From Bicyclus anynana (taxonomy: Eukaryota > Arthropoda > Insecta > Lepidoptera > Nymphalidae), in NCBI RefSeq assembly GCF_947172395.1, contig NC_069109.1, forward strand, positions 4,382,968-4,446,967: a DNA stretch of 64,000 nt, read 5' to 3'. The first letter of the stretch is position 1, and every line of letters starts with the position of its first letter. The notes below the pieces were generated by a model that was given only the letters and a program-made list of their open reading frames with translations, was not told the origin of the DNA and made no database searches. Shown here piece by piece: positions 1 through 10,706 of this stretch. The translations under genes were made by a program, and so were the position numbers.

Positions 1-372
1 ATCATCATATCAGCCGATGGAGTCCACTGCAGGACATAGGCCTTTTGTAGGCACTTCCAAACATCACAATACTGAGCCGCCTGCATCCAGCGAATGTCTG
101 CGACTTGCTTGATGTCGTCAGTCCACCTGGTGGGGGGTCGACCAACACAGCGTTTACTAGTGCGGGGTCGCCATTCCAGCGCTTTGGGACTCCAACGTCC
201 ATCGGCTTTACGAACTATGTGCCCCGCCCATTGATACTTCAGCTTCGCAACTCGTCGAGCTATGTCGGCGACTTTGGTTCGTCTGCGGATCTCCTCATTT
301 CTGATTCGATCACGCAGCGATACTCTTAACATAGCTCGTTCCATCGCCCGCTGTGTGACGAGCTTTCTTTGG
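1..372 (-). mobile_element. RTE-type LINE, 3' fragment
   Basis: On the minus strand it carries the downstream part of the retrotransposon ORF and the 3' end CATCGGCTGATATGATGAT. It is the same family as 49784-50183, 52206-52330 and 61934-62320, and encodes the R-I-R-N-E-E-I-R-R-R-T-K type segment. Degenerate. Confidence 0.75.
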
Positions 373-497
373 AGTTTAATCCTTAAGAATCGATATGAAA
401 AAAATATGGGCAGTAAAATTCGATGAACGAATCATTACGTTTTTTGTGCGCAACCTATTCTGCGCACCTTTCATCGTGCGCTGCCGCCAATACCCAC
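373..497 (-). repeat. interspersed repeat fragment, cut by the gap
   Basis: Reverse complement of the 26240-26355 repeat (CTTAAGAATCGAT end and GCGCAACCTATTCTGCGCAC). Continues into the gap. Confidence 0.7.
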
Positions 498-697
498 NNN
501 NNNNNNNNNNNNNNNNNNNNNNNNNNNNNNNNNNNNNNNNNNNNNNNNNNNNNNNNNNNNNNNNNNNNNNNNNNNNNNNNNNNNNNNNNNNNNNNNNNNN
601 NNNNNNNNNNNNNNNNNNNNNNNNNNNNNNNNNNNNNNNNNNNNNNNNNNNNNNNNNNNNNNNNNNNNNNNNNNNNNNNNNNNNNNNNNNNNNNNNN
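498..697. other. assembly gap of 200 N
   Basis: Exactly 200 unknown bases, adjoining a 130-bp tandem array that probably caused the assembly break. The true length is not known. Confidence 0.99.
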
Positions 698-1210
698 GGT
701 GGAAAGTTCTCATCAATATAAAATTTATCAAGTTCAAACACAAGGTAGCTACTGTGAACCGTCGAGGAGTTCCCTTAACTCTCCTTCATCTCCGTCACCA
801 GACCCCCAATACAGTCACAATCTATCCAGGTGGAAAGTTCTCATCAATACAAAATTATCAAGTCAAAACACAAGGTAGCTACTGTGAACCGTCGAGGAGT
901 TCCCTTAACTCTCCTTCATCTCCATAACCAGACCCCTAATACAGTCACAACCCATCTAGGTGGAAAGTTCTCATCAATACAAATTTATCAAGTCCAAACA
1001 CAAGGTAGCTACTGTGAACCGTTGAGTAGTTCTCTTAACTCTCCTTCGTCTTCATCATCAGACCCTTAATACAGTCACAACCCATCTAGGTGGAAAGTTC
1101 TCATCAATACAAATAAATCAAGCCCAAACAAAAGGTACCTGCTGTAAATCGTTAACGAGTTCCATCGTCTGTGTACCGGCTCCATCATCAGACCAACTCC
1201 AGACCTTCAT
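698..1210. repeat. tandem repeat, 130 bp x 4
   Basis: GGTGGAAAGTTCTCATCAAT starts at 698, 829, 959 and 1089. The same sequence occurs singly, inverted, at 34610-34715 and in part at 35741-35775. The array may extend into the gap. Confidence 0.9.
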
Positions 1211-1419
1211 AAAATTGTAGTGGTTTAAATTACCTTATGGAAACACTAACAAACGCACTAGCCGTCTATACGATTTTCGAAAGTTCCCCTCGATTTCTCC
1301 AGGATACCATCATCAGATCCTGACATGAAAAAAATGGGACCACCCTGGAATCAAACCTTTCAAAACAAAAAAAGAATTTTCAAAATCGGCCCACAAATGA
1401 CGGAATTATCGCTGGACAT

Positions 1420-1454
<35 letters not shown>

Positions 1455-1714
1455 ATACATACAGCCGAACGTAGAACCTCCTCCTCTTGGAAGTCGGTTA
1501 AAAATGAAGGAATTTCCATACGAACTTTCACCCCCTTCTTATTTTATTTTCGCAATATCCTATAACCTTCTCCGTATTATCGTCTTAAACCGTGCCAATT
1601 CATTCAGTAGTTTCAGCGTGATGCCCGCATAACAAAAAAACACGGACAGACAGACATGATTACTCAGATCGAGCACCCTGTGCACGTCACCGATATATTT
1701 GAATGATATTCCAG
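1211..1714. other. repeat debris before the first visible Memo exon
   Basis: Contains an A run (about 1424-1453) and an AACCTCCTCCT...GTCGGTTAAAAA motif also seen near 59140. No Memo exon is present. Confidence 0.5.
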
Positions 1715-4700
1715 TAAACGCATCTTCATCCTGGGTCCATCTCACCACGTGCGACTCGGCGGCTGCGCCTTGTCCTCACTGGACAAGTACCAGACGCCTC
1801 TCTACGACCTCACCATAGACAAACAGAGTAAGTTATAGAAGAAGAAGAAGAAATAGAAATACTTTATTGCACACAAAAATACAATTATAAATTGAAACAT
1901 TAAAAACATAAATTAAACTTAGCATGCAAAGTCGGCCTTATTACTATAAGTAATCTCTACCAGGCAACCCCTGACGAGAGAACTTGCGAAGAAAGAGCGG
2001 GAAGGTGCAAAGGTGGGAAGGAATATGTAATTATATATATAAATAATTACATAAATATATAAATATAATATAATATATACGTAAATATAATATTAAAATT
2101 TACATATGTATTACATAAAATATTACAACGAATAAATATATATACTACATAAATAATAAATAACAATAAAATAAATACCTCGAAAAAAAAAATAAGTTTT
2201 AGGTTAGTTATATACAGGGTGTCCCGCAAATATTACGACATACTCTACAGAGTCGACTAAGAGCCGTAATAGCCCAGTGGATATGACCTCTGCCTCCGAT
2301 TCCGGAGGGTGTGGGTTCTAATCCGGTCTGGGGCATGCACCTCCAACTTTTCAGTTGTGTGCATTTTAAGAAATTAAATATCACGGGTCTTTTTTTTTAT
2401 TCTTTACAAGTTAGCCCTTGACAATGTCACCTGATGGTAAGTGATGATGCAATCCAAGATGGAAGCGGGCTAACTTGTTCGGAGGAGGATGAAAATCCCT
2501 TCCCTTGGGAATACAGGGATAAAATATATGATATATGATAATAGAATTTTCAAAATCAGTTAAGGTCTAGAGATTTTTTAATTTTTTTTTCTAATCTTTA
2601 CAAGTTAGGCCTTGACTACAATCTCACCTCATGGTAAATGATAATGCAATCTAAGATGGAATATAATAACTTGGGCGTGGGATGAAAATCCACACCCCTT
2701 TCGGTTTCTACACGACATCGTACCGGGACGCTAATTTGCTTGGCGGTACGTCTTTGTCGGTAGGGTGTAACTAACCACGGCCGAAGCCTCCTACCAGCCA
2801 AATAGCTGATATCATTTTTGTACATTCAAAGCTAACATTTGTACAAAAGACAAAATCAATATCAAAAATCATTTATTTCAAGTAGGCTCAGTTTACAAGC
2901 ACTTTTGACTATTTGTAAAGATTCTACCACCGGTTCGGAAGGCAGGTTCTGCTGAGAAGATACCGGCATGAAACTCAACAGTTGCTCTTTTAAAAAATCA
3001 TACAACATTGTAATTTACAGTTGATGACAACATTACAATTTCTTATAGTTTTACTTTCTGTGTGAAGGTGGAAGCTGATCCAATGGCCTCCAAGACAAAA
3101 ATCAATATAACTTAAAAAACGTAAAATTTCGGATAACATAATATATTGCGTTATTTTAGTAGGCTTTGATGTCAGCTGTCAGTATGTAGAGTATGGAGTA
3201 CTATTTACAGAACACCCTGTATTTTAAATAGGGATAGATAGATAGGCATAGTAAAATAGTATAAAATGAAAAACTCCTATGATCCAGATTCGTAGTAAAT
3301 CTCCGAGTGCTATAGACTATATTTTGTTTTAAAAAAAATAGGGATTCTTCGTAAAATTCCAATAATGTAAACCAAGGTATAAAAAATACCTAAAATATCA
3401 GACTTACTTTAGGGTAAGTAGGTTAGAGGTAGAGTAGAGGTAGGGGTAGGATAGGGGTATGGAAGGGTAGGGGTAGGATAGGGGTATGGTAGGGAAGAAG
3501 TGTACATAAGTCAAAGCGAAGCTTGATTGGTTCTGCTAGTATTAAATAAACTTTTGTTTCTTTCCTTCTAATATTAAGTTTAATTTTTTTAGTATATGCT
3601 GAGTTAGAAGCGACGCGGCTGTTCGAATGGATGGACGTACAGACGGACGAGGACGAACATTCTATAGAGATGCATCTACCGTACATCGCCAAGGTTATGG
3701 AGGAGTAAGTACTGTGTCTCATAGGTTCGAAGCTCGGCGAAAAAAAATGCAATAAATATATTTTATCAAACCTAGTCATCATCCTTATTATTATTATCAA
3801 ACAAAAAATACCGCATTCCAATGATATTAAATATTGTTAGATGTATTACTAGCACATGAAAAATGAGGCGCTCAAAAGAGGAAATTTATACACATCTTAA
3901 TGTTAGTTGTGGTCAGCAACGAAAGTTATTTAAACAATTAATACCTAAATATAGTCTACAATGTCGCTCAGTTTTGTATACTATTATTCGGATCACCTTT
4001 TTGTGGTGATTTTGTAGGGACAAATAGGTTTGTTGGGGGTGAATTGATCAAAAAGAGTAGATAATATTATTTTAATTATATTTTCCTTCCAGATATAAGA
4101 CTGGCTTCACAATAATACCTATTTTGGTTGGTTCACTAACACCTGAAAAGGAGGCAACGTAAGTTTTTATATTTTATTATTTATAACTGACTTCAAATTC
4201 AAGAACCTGCTTTTTCCTTTTTTTTACTATATTATATTATATTAGGTACAGTGCCTTTTTCTTTGGATATAAGATAATTAACTTTAGTGTCTAGACACTC
4301 AAGTTAATTATTAGTGAGGTCACCATCATCATTATCAACCCATATTCGTCTCACAGCTGAGCGCGAGTCTCCTCTCATAATGGAAGGGGTTAGGCCAATA
4401 GTCCACCACGGCCCAATTGCGGATTGGCAGACATCACACACGCAGAGAATTGAGAAAATACTCTGGTATGCAGGTTTCCTAACGATGTTTTTCCTTCACC
4501 GTTTGAGACACGTGATATTTATTTTTTTAAAATGCACACAACTGAAAAGCCCCGGACCGGACTCGAACCTACGCCCTCCGGAATCGAAGGCAAAGATACC
4601 ACGGCTATCACGGCTCACGGTTGTTAATAGTGAATTTGAATAACTGAGTTTGTTTTGACTGATGGTGATAAAAAAATTCTGTTTCCAGGTACGGCTCAAT

Positions 4701-7681
4701 TCTAGCACCTTATCTCGCTGACCCCCAGAACTTAGTGGTGATATCATCAGACTTCTGCCACTGGGGTACAAGGTTCCGTTACACGTGGCGCGACCCCTCA
4801 CGCGGGAGACTCTACCAGAGCATCGAGTGGCTGGATAAACAGGTAAGGGTTTACCAGGATTTACAAGGGTTTCTCAGGGTCATTCAAGTTTTACACGGGT
4901 TAACCAGTTTTATAAGTATTTATAGGAGTCAACCAGGTTTCGTGGGTCATCCAAGTTTGACACAGTGCAACCAGTTTTATAAGTGTTAACCAGGGTTTGT
5001 AAAGGGTCCACCAGGTTTTCGAGGGTCATCCAAGTTTTATATGGGTTCACCAGTTTTGTAAAGGTTTATAAGAGTCAATCAATTTTTTGTGACTCATCCA
5101 AGTTTTACACGGGTGAAACAATTTTATGACAGTTAACCCGGATATTTATAAGGGTCAACCAGGTTTTCGAAGGTCATCTAAGTTTTACACGGGTCAATTA
5201 GTTTTATAAGGGTTAACCAAGGCTTATAAGGATCAATCAGGGTTTTACAAGGGTCAACCAGGGTTATTGAGAGTCATCCAAATTTTATACGGGTAAAACA
5301 GGCTTTATAAGGGTCGATCAGGGGTTTACAAGGGATAAACAGGCTCTTCAAGGATCATCCAAGTTTTACTAGATCATATACGGGTCATCCAAGTTTTACA
5401 TGGGTTAACCAGGTTTATTTAGGTTTTTTTAATTTCCATGATTTTTTACCAATGAAAAACGACTTGTTTGTGGTACTTTAAAAATATAATTAAGTATTGA
5501 CTGGGAGTTTCAAATACTATAAACTAAGCCTAATTGAAATAAATGAATTTTGAAGTTTAGTATTTTATATTTTTTGCCGGAAGCTTATGGCACTGGGGTT
5601 GTAAGGGTAGTAAAAAGAAATAGAACCGAGGTTCCCTTGCTTTTGGCACGACTGCTTCAGCGAAAGATTCCATTAGATCATTAAGTAGCTTGATAATAAT
5701 CAGGTCAGGGTATACAAGGATTACAAAAATATTTCATCAGTGCAAGATAAATTGATTGTGGGAATTTGAAAAAACACTTAAAATCCAATAAACCCTTTTT
5801 TATTGGATTTTACAGAAGTGTTTACTGGTTTTTTGTCAGTGCACGATTGTGAACTTACAAATATGTACAGTTAAGGGTCAACTGGGGTTTTTAACATACA
5901 TATTGTTTGGATAAATATGATTATTTTGTTAACTTTCTTTATTTGTTTTGTTAACTTTTAATATGTTTGTTAACAGGGTATGGATATAATAGAGAAAATG
6001 GATCCCCGCTCGTTTACCGATTATCTCAACAAATACAACAACACGATATGTGGACGACATCCTATTGGAGTGCTTTTACAGGTGACTACATTTCATCATT
6101 ATCTAGCTGTTTGTTGTAAAAATTAAAATAATTATTAAATTAATTTGGTCCTGTATTGGGTGCTACAAGATAATTAGTACTTTAAAAGTTCGTACGTTCA
6201 CATACTTACACATTTTGTTTTAAATGTCCACACAAATATGTTATTGACCGTAGACAGAAAAATTGATAGACAAATGATTGGTGTGCCGTTATAAGTCGTG
6301 AAATTGTAAACACCGTTTATAATCTATCTCGCGAGATTGTAAACTGTCGATAGGTTGTACAATTGTACATACTCCAAGAACCAGAACTTAAGTGGCTTAG
6401 AAACCAACTGTTAGGTTAGATTAGGTTAGATATTTTTTTATTTGTGAAAATACAAATATGTTTTGATTTTTTGATGAGAAGTATATTTTATTCTTTCAGC
6501 TGGGCTATCCATTATTTTCGTCTTTATTATCAACCTATTAAAATAAACATCAAATCAATTGACAAAATGTCATGTACCTATTGTATGATATCCGTTGTAG
6601 GCACCGGATGACATTTGTTACATATAATCTTTATTTCGTATGTCAACTAGCATACGTCAAAGATAGTGATAGCCTGCTGTGTAACAATTATGTTAGTTTG
6701 AAGTTTATTGTTGCGGCCCATAGTTACAAAATGCTTTCGCGAAACCAATTTTTAGTATCAATCATACTTCAATATTTATCGACAGTGTAGTGACGCCTCC
6801 ATCGATAATTGAGCTATTTAACAACAATGAAATTAAGCTAGAAAACGTAGTCATCCTATTAAATAATAGGGTGAAAAATGTTAATTTCCAAGTATAGTCA
6901 TCTAAAATATCAATATTTATAGCAAATTACTCGAAAATAAATTATTATATATTTAACGTCCAAGTAGTTACTTGCTAACATAGTTAATAAAATGTAAGGT
7001 TAACAACTAGCTAAAATAGTAATTTTCTATCCGATTGATCTCCCTTTCAAACAGCTTGTCTTGTACAGACAAAGGCCTCCTCTAATATTTTCCACGTATT
7101 TCTGTCTTTTGCTAATCGCATCCATTCTGGTCCTCCTATTTTCTTAAAATCATCTTCCCATCTCTTCATCTGTCTTCCTCTATTTCGTTTACTATCTCTA
7201 GGGTACCATTCCGTTATTATTTGTGTCCATTTCTCTTTCTTTTCTCTCAACATATGTCCCGTCCCAAGTAACTACTTGTATTTAATGATAAAAAAACAGC
7301 AATAAAGGCTTATTTTATTTTATTTTATTTTATATTTAACGTCCATTGCGACTGGTTTTCGCGAAACGAAAAATATCAATGACAATTTTCACGATCTATT
7401 TGAACACTATGCATGGAATATCGCATGTCAAAATTTCGCAATTGATCTACTGGTCTATTGACGCCTTTGTCTACGATGTCATGTGTAGATTTTTTTATAT
7501 TTTACAGTGAATCAGATTCACATAACCTATATTTATTTTCCAGGCGATAGCGAAGCTAAAAAGTCAACCGCACGCACCACACATGTCGCTAAAGTTTCTC
7601 AAGTACGCGCAATCCTCTGAATGTATGACCATGCAGGATTCCTCCGTATCCTACGCCAGCGCTTCTTTGGTCTTCGAATAG
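1715..7681 (+). CDS. Memo: Memo family protein (MEMO1 homologue), 3' six exons
   Basis: Coding exons are 1715-1827, 3593-3704, 4093-4158, 4689-4842, 5977-6081 and 7544-7681 (stop TAG). All introns are GT-AG and the phases join into 228 codons plus stop. The product matches the Memo family along its whole visible length: RIFILGPSHH near the start, then TDEDEHSIEMHLPY, ISSDFCHWG, NTICGRHPIGVLL and a C-terminal SSVSYASA. Human MEMO1 has 297 residues, so about 70 N-terminal residues, including the APHAGY segment, are upstream; I found no such exon in 1-1714. Memo proteins are cytosolic and structurally related to class III non-haem iron dioxygenases; they are reported to bind copper and to act in receptor-tyrosine-kinase and redox signalling. 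Two of the three reported pocket residues can be placed here (a His in GPSHH and the Cys in TICG). Introns carry SINEs, a G-rich tract and a minisatellite, but no exon is disrupted. Confidence 0.95.
1840..1990 (-). mobile_element. LINE 3' tail
   Basis: GAAGAAGAAGAAATAGAAAT followed by ACTTTATTGCACAC is a minus-oriented 3' end with a simple-repeat tail, as in Lepidopteran non-LTR elements. It sits just after the Memo donor at 1828. Confidence 0.45.
2259..2391 (+). mobile_element. SINE-B (tRNA-derived), 5' part
   Basis: GTAATAGCCCAGTGGATATG (box A) and GGGTTCTAATCC (box B), then the SINE-B body to AATATCACGGGTC. It is cut by a minus-oriented SINE-A. Confidence 0.85.
2392..2530 (-). mobile_element. 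SINE-A fragment
   Basis: T-run then TTTACAAGTTAGCCCTTGAC, the reverse of the SINE-A tail; only about 140 bases remain. Confidence 0.85.
2577..2815 (-). mobile_element. SINE-A fragment
   Basis: A second minus copy, T-run then the tail and body up to CACGGCCGAAGCCTCC; the tRNA-like head is missing. Confidence 0.85.
2850..3110 (-). mobile_element. LINE 3' end
   Basis: TCATTTATTTCAAGTAGGCT and the following ~240 bases resemble a Jockey-like LINE 3' UTR in minus orientation. Confidence 0.5.
3418..3500 (+). repeat. G-rich minisatellite with quadruplex-forming runs
   Basis: Repeats of GTAGGGGTAGGATAGGGGTA give at least four G3-G4 runs on the Memo sense strand, 90 bases before exon 3593-3704. Confidence 0.7.
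4316..4620 (-). mobile_element. SINE-B, nearly full length
   Basis: ATCATTATCAACCCATATTC to the tRNA-like head CCACGGCTATCACGGCT. Lies in the Memo intron before exon 4689-4842; part of the head is lost. Confidence 0.85.
4843..5425 (+). repeat. degenerate minisatellite filling the Memo intron from its donor
   Basis: Alternating GGTCAACCAGG and GGGTCATCCAAGTTTTACAC phrases recur at intervals of about 67-100 bases. The first phrase is continuous with the donor CAG|GTAAGGGTTTACCAGG. Confidence 0.8.
5500..5580 (+). mobile_element. LINE 3' tail fragment
   Basis: AAGCCTAATTGAAATAAATG is identical to the 3' tail of the Jockey-like fragment at 24645-25118. Confidence 0.55.
5581..5976. other. Memo intron, nothing recognised
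   Basis: AT-rich unique sequence with a weak inverted AATAAACCCTTTTTTATTGG segment near 5790. No gene or known repeat. Confidence 0.4.
6082..7043. other. Memo intron, nothing recognised
   Basis: AT-rich; a short TTAGGTTAGATTAGGTTAGA stretch near 6411. No exon or mobile element recognised. Confidence 0.4.
7044..7262 (-). mobile_element. RTE-type LINE ORF fragment
   Basis: Minus-strand ORF reading GRQMKRWEDDFKKIGGPEWM, RLAKDRNTWKILEEAFV, the C-terminal tail typical of RTE-like reverse transcriptase ORFs. It lies in the last Memo intron. Confidence 0.75.
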
Positions 7682-7705
7682 GAATATTATTAGTATTTTT
7701 TGTAA

Positions 7706-7711
7706 AATAAA
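7706..7711 (+). terminator. poly(A) signal of Memo
   Basis: AATAAA lies 25 bases after the Memo stop codon. It abuts the left edge of an interspersed repeat whose other copies (25846, 26118) also follow an A-rich stretch, so the repeat may have helped define the 3' end. Confidence 0.6.
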
Positions 7712-8014
7712 AGTGTGTGTCAGCCCCGACGCACGAATGGAGTTTACTCTTTCAGATCGACTGTCTAAATAGGTGTATGTCGTCCCGCAGCATACACTAT
7801 GTACGTCTCAATACTGACGCCTGAAAAGGTGAAAGGTGCGCAACCGAGGTGCAGCAGGCCGCGGCGTGCGCTCCCGCCAACAACATGCACATGCGTGCAG
7901 GCACGCCCACGCGCGGGAGTGCACGGTGAAAGGTGCGCAGAATAGGTTGCGCACAAAAACCGGTTTCATACCGGGGGGTATATATGTAAAATCGATTCTT
8001 AAGGAGTAAACTCC
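7712..8014 (+). repeat. interspersed repeat with short inverted ends
   Basis: Starts GTGTGTGTCAGCCCCGACGC; GGAGTTTACTC at 7739 is mirrored by GAGTAAACTCC ending at 8014. Related copies: 373-497, 25846-25962, 26118-26360. Probably a MITE. Confidence 0.7.
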
Positions 8015-8078
8015 AAAATAAATTGTAATAAATGTTCACGCATACGGGCCATCGGAGACAGACACTGGCCAGCCCACA

Positions 8079-8400
8079 GATTAAAGAATAATAGGCAGAT
8101 AGAGCGCACGGAACACAGACGGTGTCGTAGCCGCTCCAAATACAAAATTCAGAAATAAATACATTCTCGAGTCAGTACGACACGAACCGTCGCATCAGTA
8201 ACTTTATGTTATTCAAGAAAAATGGCGTCTTATGTTTTTTTTAATATTTTAAAAACTGTTCACAACAACTAAAGAAATAAAATGAAGTATTTTTTATTAA
8301 TAATTCTTGATTATTATATTAATTTAAGTAATTGTTGTTAGTGATAAGTTTTGAAATACAAATTATGAAAATGTTTGAATGTGCAGATGTAAGGGCGTTT
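8079..8400 (+). mobile_element. MITE, CACAGATTAAAGAAT family
   Basis: Begins CCACAGATTAAAGAATAATA and shares CTCGAGTCAGTACGACAC and AAATGGCGTC with 14549-14896, 18525-18765 and 21505-21745. The right end is lost. Confidence 0.7.
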
Positions 8401-8550
8401 GGGTTTTTTATGGGTTTTATGGGTTATTCACCACGCTGCTTGTAAATAGTCAATCTGGATCATCTTTATTCTGTAAATTAGTCTGAGGATGGCTTAGACA
8501 TTATAGAGCTTAGACACGGTACATGCAACTTGTGAATGGACTTCTTAAAA

Positions 8551-8750
8551 TCTATACTAATATTATAAAGGGGAATGATTTCGTTGTTTGTATGTTTGCA
8601 TTGAATAGTCTCCGAAACTACTAAACCGATTTGTATAATTCTTTCACTGTTGGGAAGCTACACTATCCCCGAGTGCTATAGGCTATATTTTATCCCCGTA
8701 TTCGCACGGGAACGGGAACTACGCAGATAAAACCGCGCGGCGTCAGCTAG
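8551..8750 (+). mobile_element. short Helitron-like element
   Basis: TCTATACTAATATTATAAAG start, GC-rich AACCGCGCGGCGTCAGCTAG end, flanked by A and T as for Helitrons. 200 bp, non-autonomous, resembling the Lepidopteran Lep1 type. Confidence 0.8.
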
Positions 8751-9965
8751 TGTTATATAAGGTTGTTTATAGAGTGATATTTAAACCTTAGAACTTTCGC
8801 TTGGAAATACATCAGAATACAATTACTATAATTTGGAGAGTTAAGATTGAGAATTAAAAAAAAAACGCTTAATATTAAAAAAAATACAATATAAAAATGC
8901 GTTATTCGTATAAAAAATAAACTTACAAAGGATGAACAAAATAAGGTAATATTTAATTTAATAGAATTTAATACATTTTGCACTACTAACAAAATGATTT
9001 TTTTTTATTAATAATTACTTTTTCATTTATTATTGCAAGATTATTAATATACAATATTTTTCTGTTTAAAATAATAAAAAAGGAAAATTTATAATAAGTT
9101 AAATATTTGTTGAATTATTATTTAGCTGATAAGATTGTATTAATATCTATTTAGTTTACATTCAAGGCAACTAAGAATAGTTATAATTAAAAAAAAGTTG
9201 TATCGTAATATGCCTGATGCCTGAGCTAAGTATATGAGCTAAATATATGAGGAAAAAAAACCATTTTTTTTTTTTTTAATTTCATGAAGACTAGAGAGTT
9301 TTCTTGGCAAGAGACTTAATAGCTGGCCACACTAGGCATAAATTATTTAACAGACTTATGAGCTTTTTTGGATTGTAAACCAAAATGGAGTAAAAATAAC
9401 TTGGTTGTTTTTTTATTAGTTTTGTTTTTTTATTGATTTAAAGTTATAAAAACCGTTTTTTTAACGTTATCCTGTTACGTTTTTATAACGTTTGAGCCCC
9501 GATTTTTTCTCTATCTCTCTCTGTCTTACACCATACTATAGATGGAGATAGATGGAGATGATTTCAATATTCACATTGTCGAGTTATAAAGACTATAGTT
9601 ACAAAATACGGTTAAATTTAATTATGAGTGTTTGTTTATTATGCTCTTACCCCTATTCATAAACATAGATGAAGATTTAAACATTTTTCTTCAATGATTT
9701 ACGTCATAGTAAAGTAGACCATAAATACTACTTTTTAAAGTTTACTTTACTTTGAAGAAATTTGAGGTTTAAATCCTAGTCCTTGTTTATAAATAAGAGT
9801 GTTAATGTATTATTTATGTATATTTTTACATGGTTGTCTATTTAGAAGGAATGTAAGCTTCAAAATTAATCTCATAAATTAAAAATTAACCTCGGTCTCA
9901 ATTTAGCATTTATTTCGTAAGGTGTCCAATAAAGATTTAAGTTGCCTTGTCGAGTTTTATTTTAA
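8751..9965. other. gene-free AT-rich DNA
   Basis: No conserved ORF and no interspersed element that I recognise; several homopolymer runs. Confidence 0.5.
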
Positions 9966-10150
9966 ACTAGCCGACGTCCTGCGGTTTCACCCGCGTAGTT
10001 CCCGTTCCCGTGAGAATACGGGGATACAATAGAGCCTATGACACTCACAAATAACGTGGCTTTCTAGTGGTAAAATAATTTTCAAAATCGGTTCTGTAGA
10101 TTCAGATATTATCCCCTAACCACAAACTTTACATTTCTCCATCGACTAAT
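9966..10150 (-). mobile_element. short Helitron-like element, minus
   Basis: Reverse of the CTAG end (CTAGCCGACGTCCTGCGG) with GTTCCCGTTCCCGTGAGAAT. The AT-rich start is not recognisable. Confidence 0.65.
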
Positions 10151-10281
10151 GTCATCAAATACAACGGAAGGGGATTCAGTTATTATTTTTTTTAATAAAT
10201 TATTCTTCCTAGGTTAACATCAATGCTGAATGCAAATCTGTACATCCTGTACAATCTTACTATAATATTAGAACCATAGAG

Positions 10282-10542
10282 TTATATTGTACTTGTTACT
10301 TGTATCCACTCATATATCTTGATTAAAACTTCCAATTTTATTGACATAATATAAGGTAATTGTATCGATTGCCAACTATGAATCGAATATCGAATTTCGG
10401 CTGCAAAAATGCAAAAGCCTACTCTCGGCAAAGTAAATCCGCCAACAAGCACCCAAACATACTTTGCATTCAGAGGAATTACAGATCCTAAACATATGTT
10501 GTATAGAGGTAGACTAATGATTTTCAAAAAATATACCATCAT
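10282..10542 (-). CDS. hypothetical 86-aa ORF, divergent to the 143-aa ORF
   Basis: Starts with two Met codons at 10542. It has a hydrophobic N-terminus and a second hydrophobic stretch (YVWVLVGGFTLP). It is outside the recognised repeats and shares an 89-base gap with the divergent mini-ORF at 10632. No family recognised; it may be a fortuitous ORF in AT-rich DNA or the first exon of a spliced gene. Confidence 0.2.
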   Translation of the reverse strand: MMVYFLKIISLPLYNICLGSVIPLNAKYVWVLVGGFTLPRVGFCIFAAEIRYSIHSWQSIQLPYIMSIKLEVLIKIYEWIQVTSTI

Positions 10543-10631
10543 GACAAAAAAGAAGTAACCGACTTGTCAAGTCAATTAGAATCTGTCAAACGATGTAAAT
10601 TTTAAGTGAAACCCAAAATTTGAAAGTAAAA
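10543..10631. promoter_or_regulatory. possible bidirectional promoter
   Basis: An 89-base gap between two divergent start codons. It holds ACTTGTCAAGTCAATT and a CTGTCAAACG motif. No TATA box at a convincing distance. Inference only. Confidence 0.2.
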
Positions 10632-10700
10632 ATGTCCTCAAAAAAATCGGTCATGGAAGATAATGTAAAATGGTGTACTCGGCACTTGAATAATGTGTAA
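10632..10700 (+). CDS. in-frame upstream mini-ORF, 22 codons, ends in TAA TAA
   Basis: ATG at 10632 in good insect context (GTAAAAATGTCC) opens 22 codons that stop at 10698-10700. A second stop follows at once (10701-10703), then AAA, then the ATG of the 143-aa ORF, all in one frame. It could be a regulatory uORF, the true N-terminus cut off by mutation, or chance. No other product is suggested. Confidence 0.3.
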   Translation: MSSKKSVMEDNVKWCTRHLNNV

Positions 10701-10706
10701 TAAAAA

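Noticed and set aside
4314..4643. ORFs with RGVRPIVHHAGPMR (also 28326, 29093, 31173, 55259)
   Set aside because: The same peptide arises from each SINE-B copy; repeat-derived, not protein-coding genes.
6411..6432. TTAGG-like telomeric repeat
   Set aside because: Only about three imperfect units inside an intron; chance or a tiny relic.
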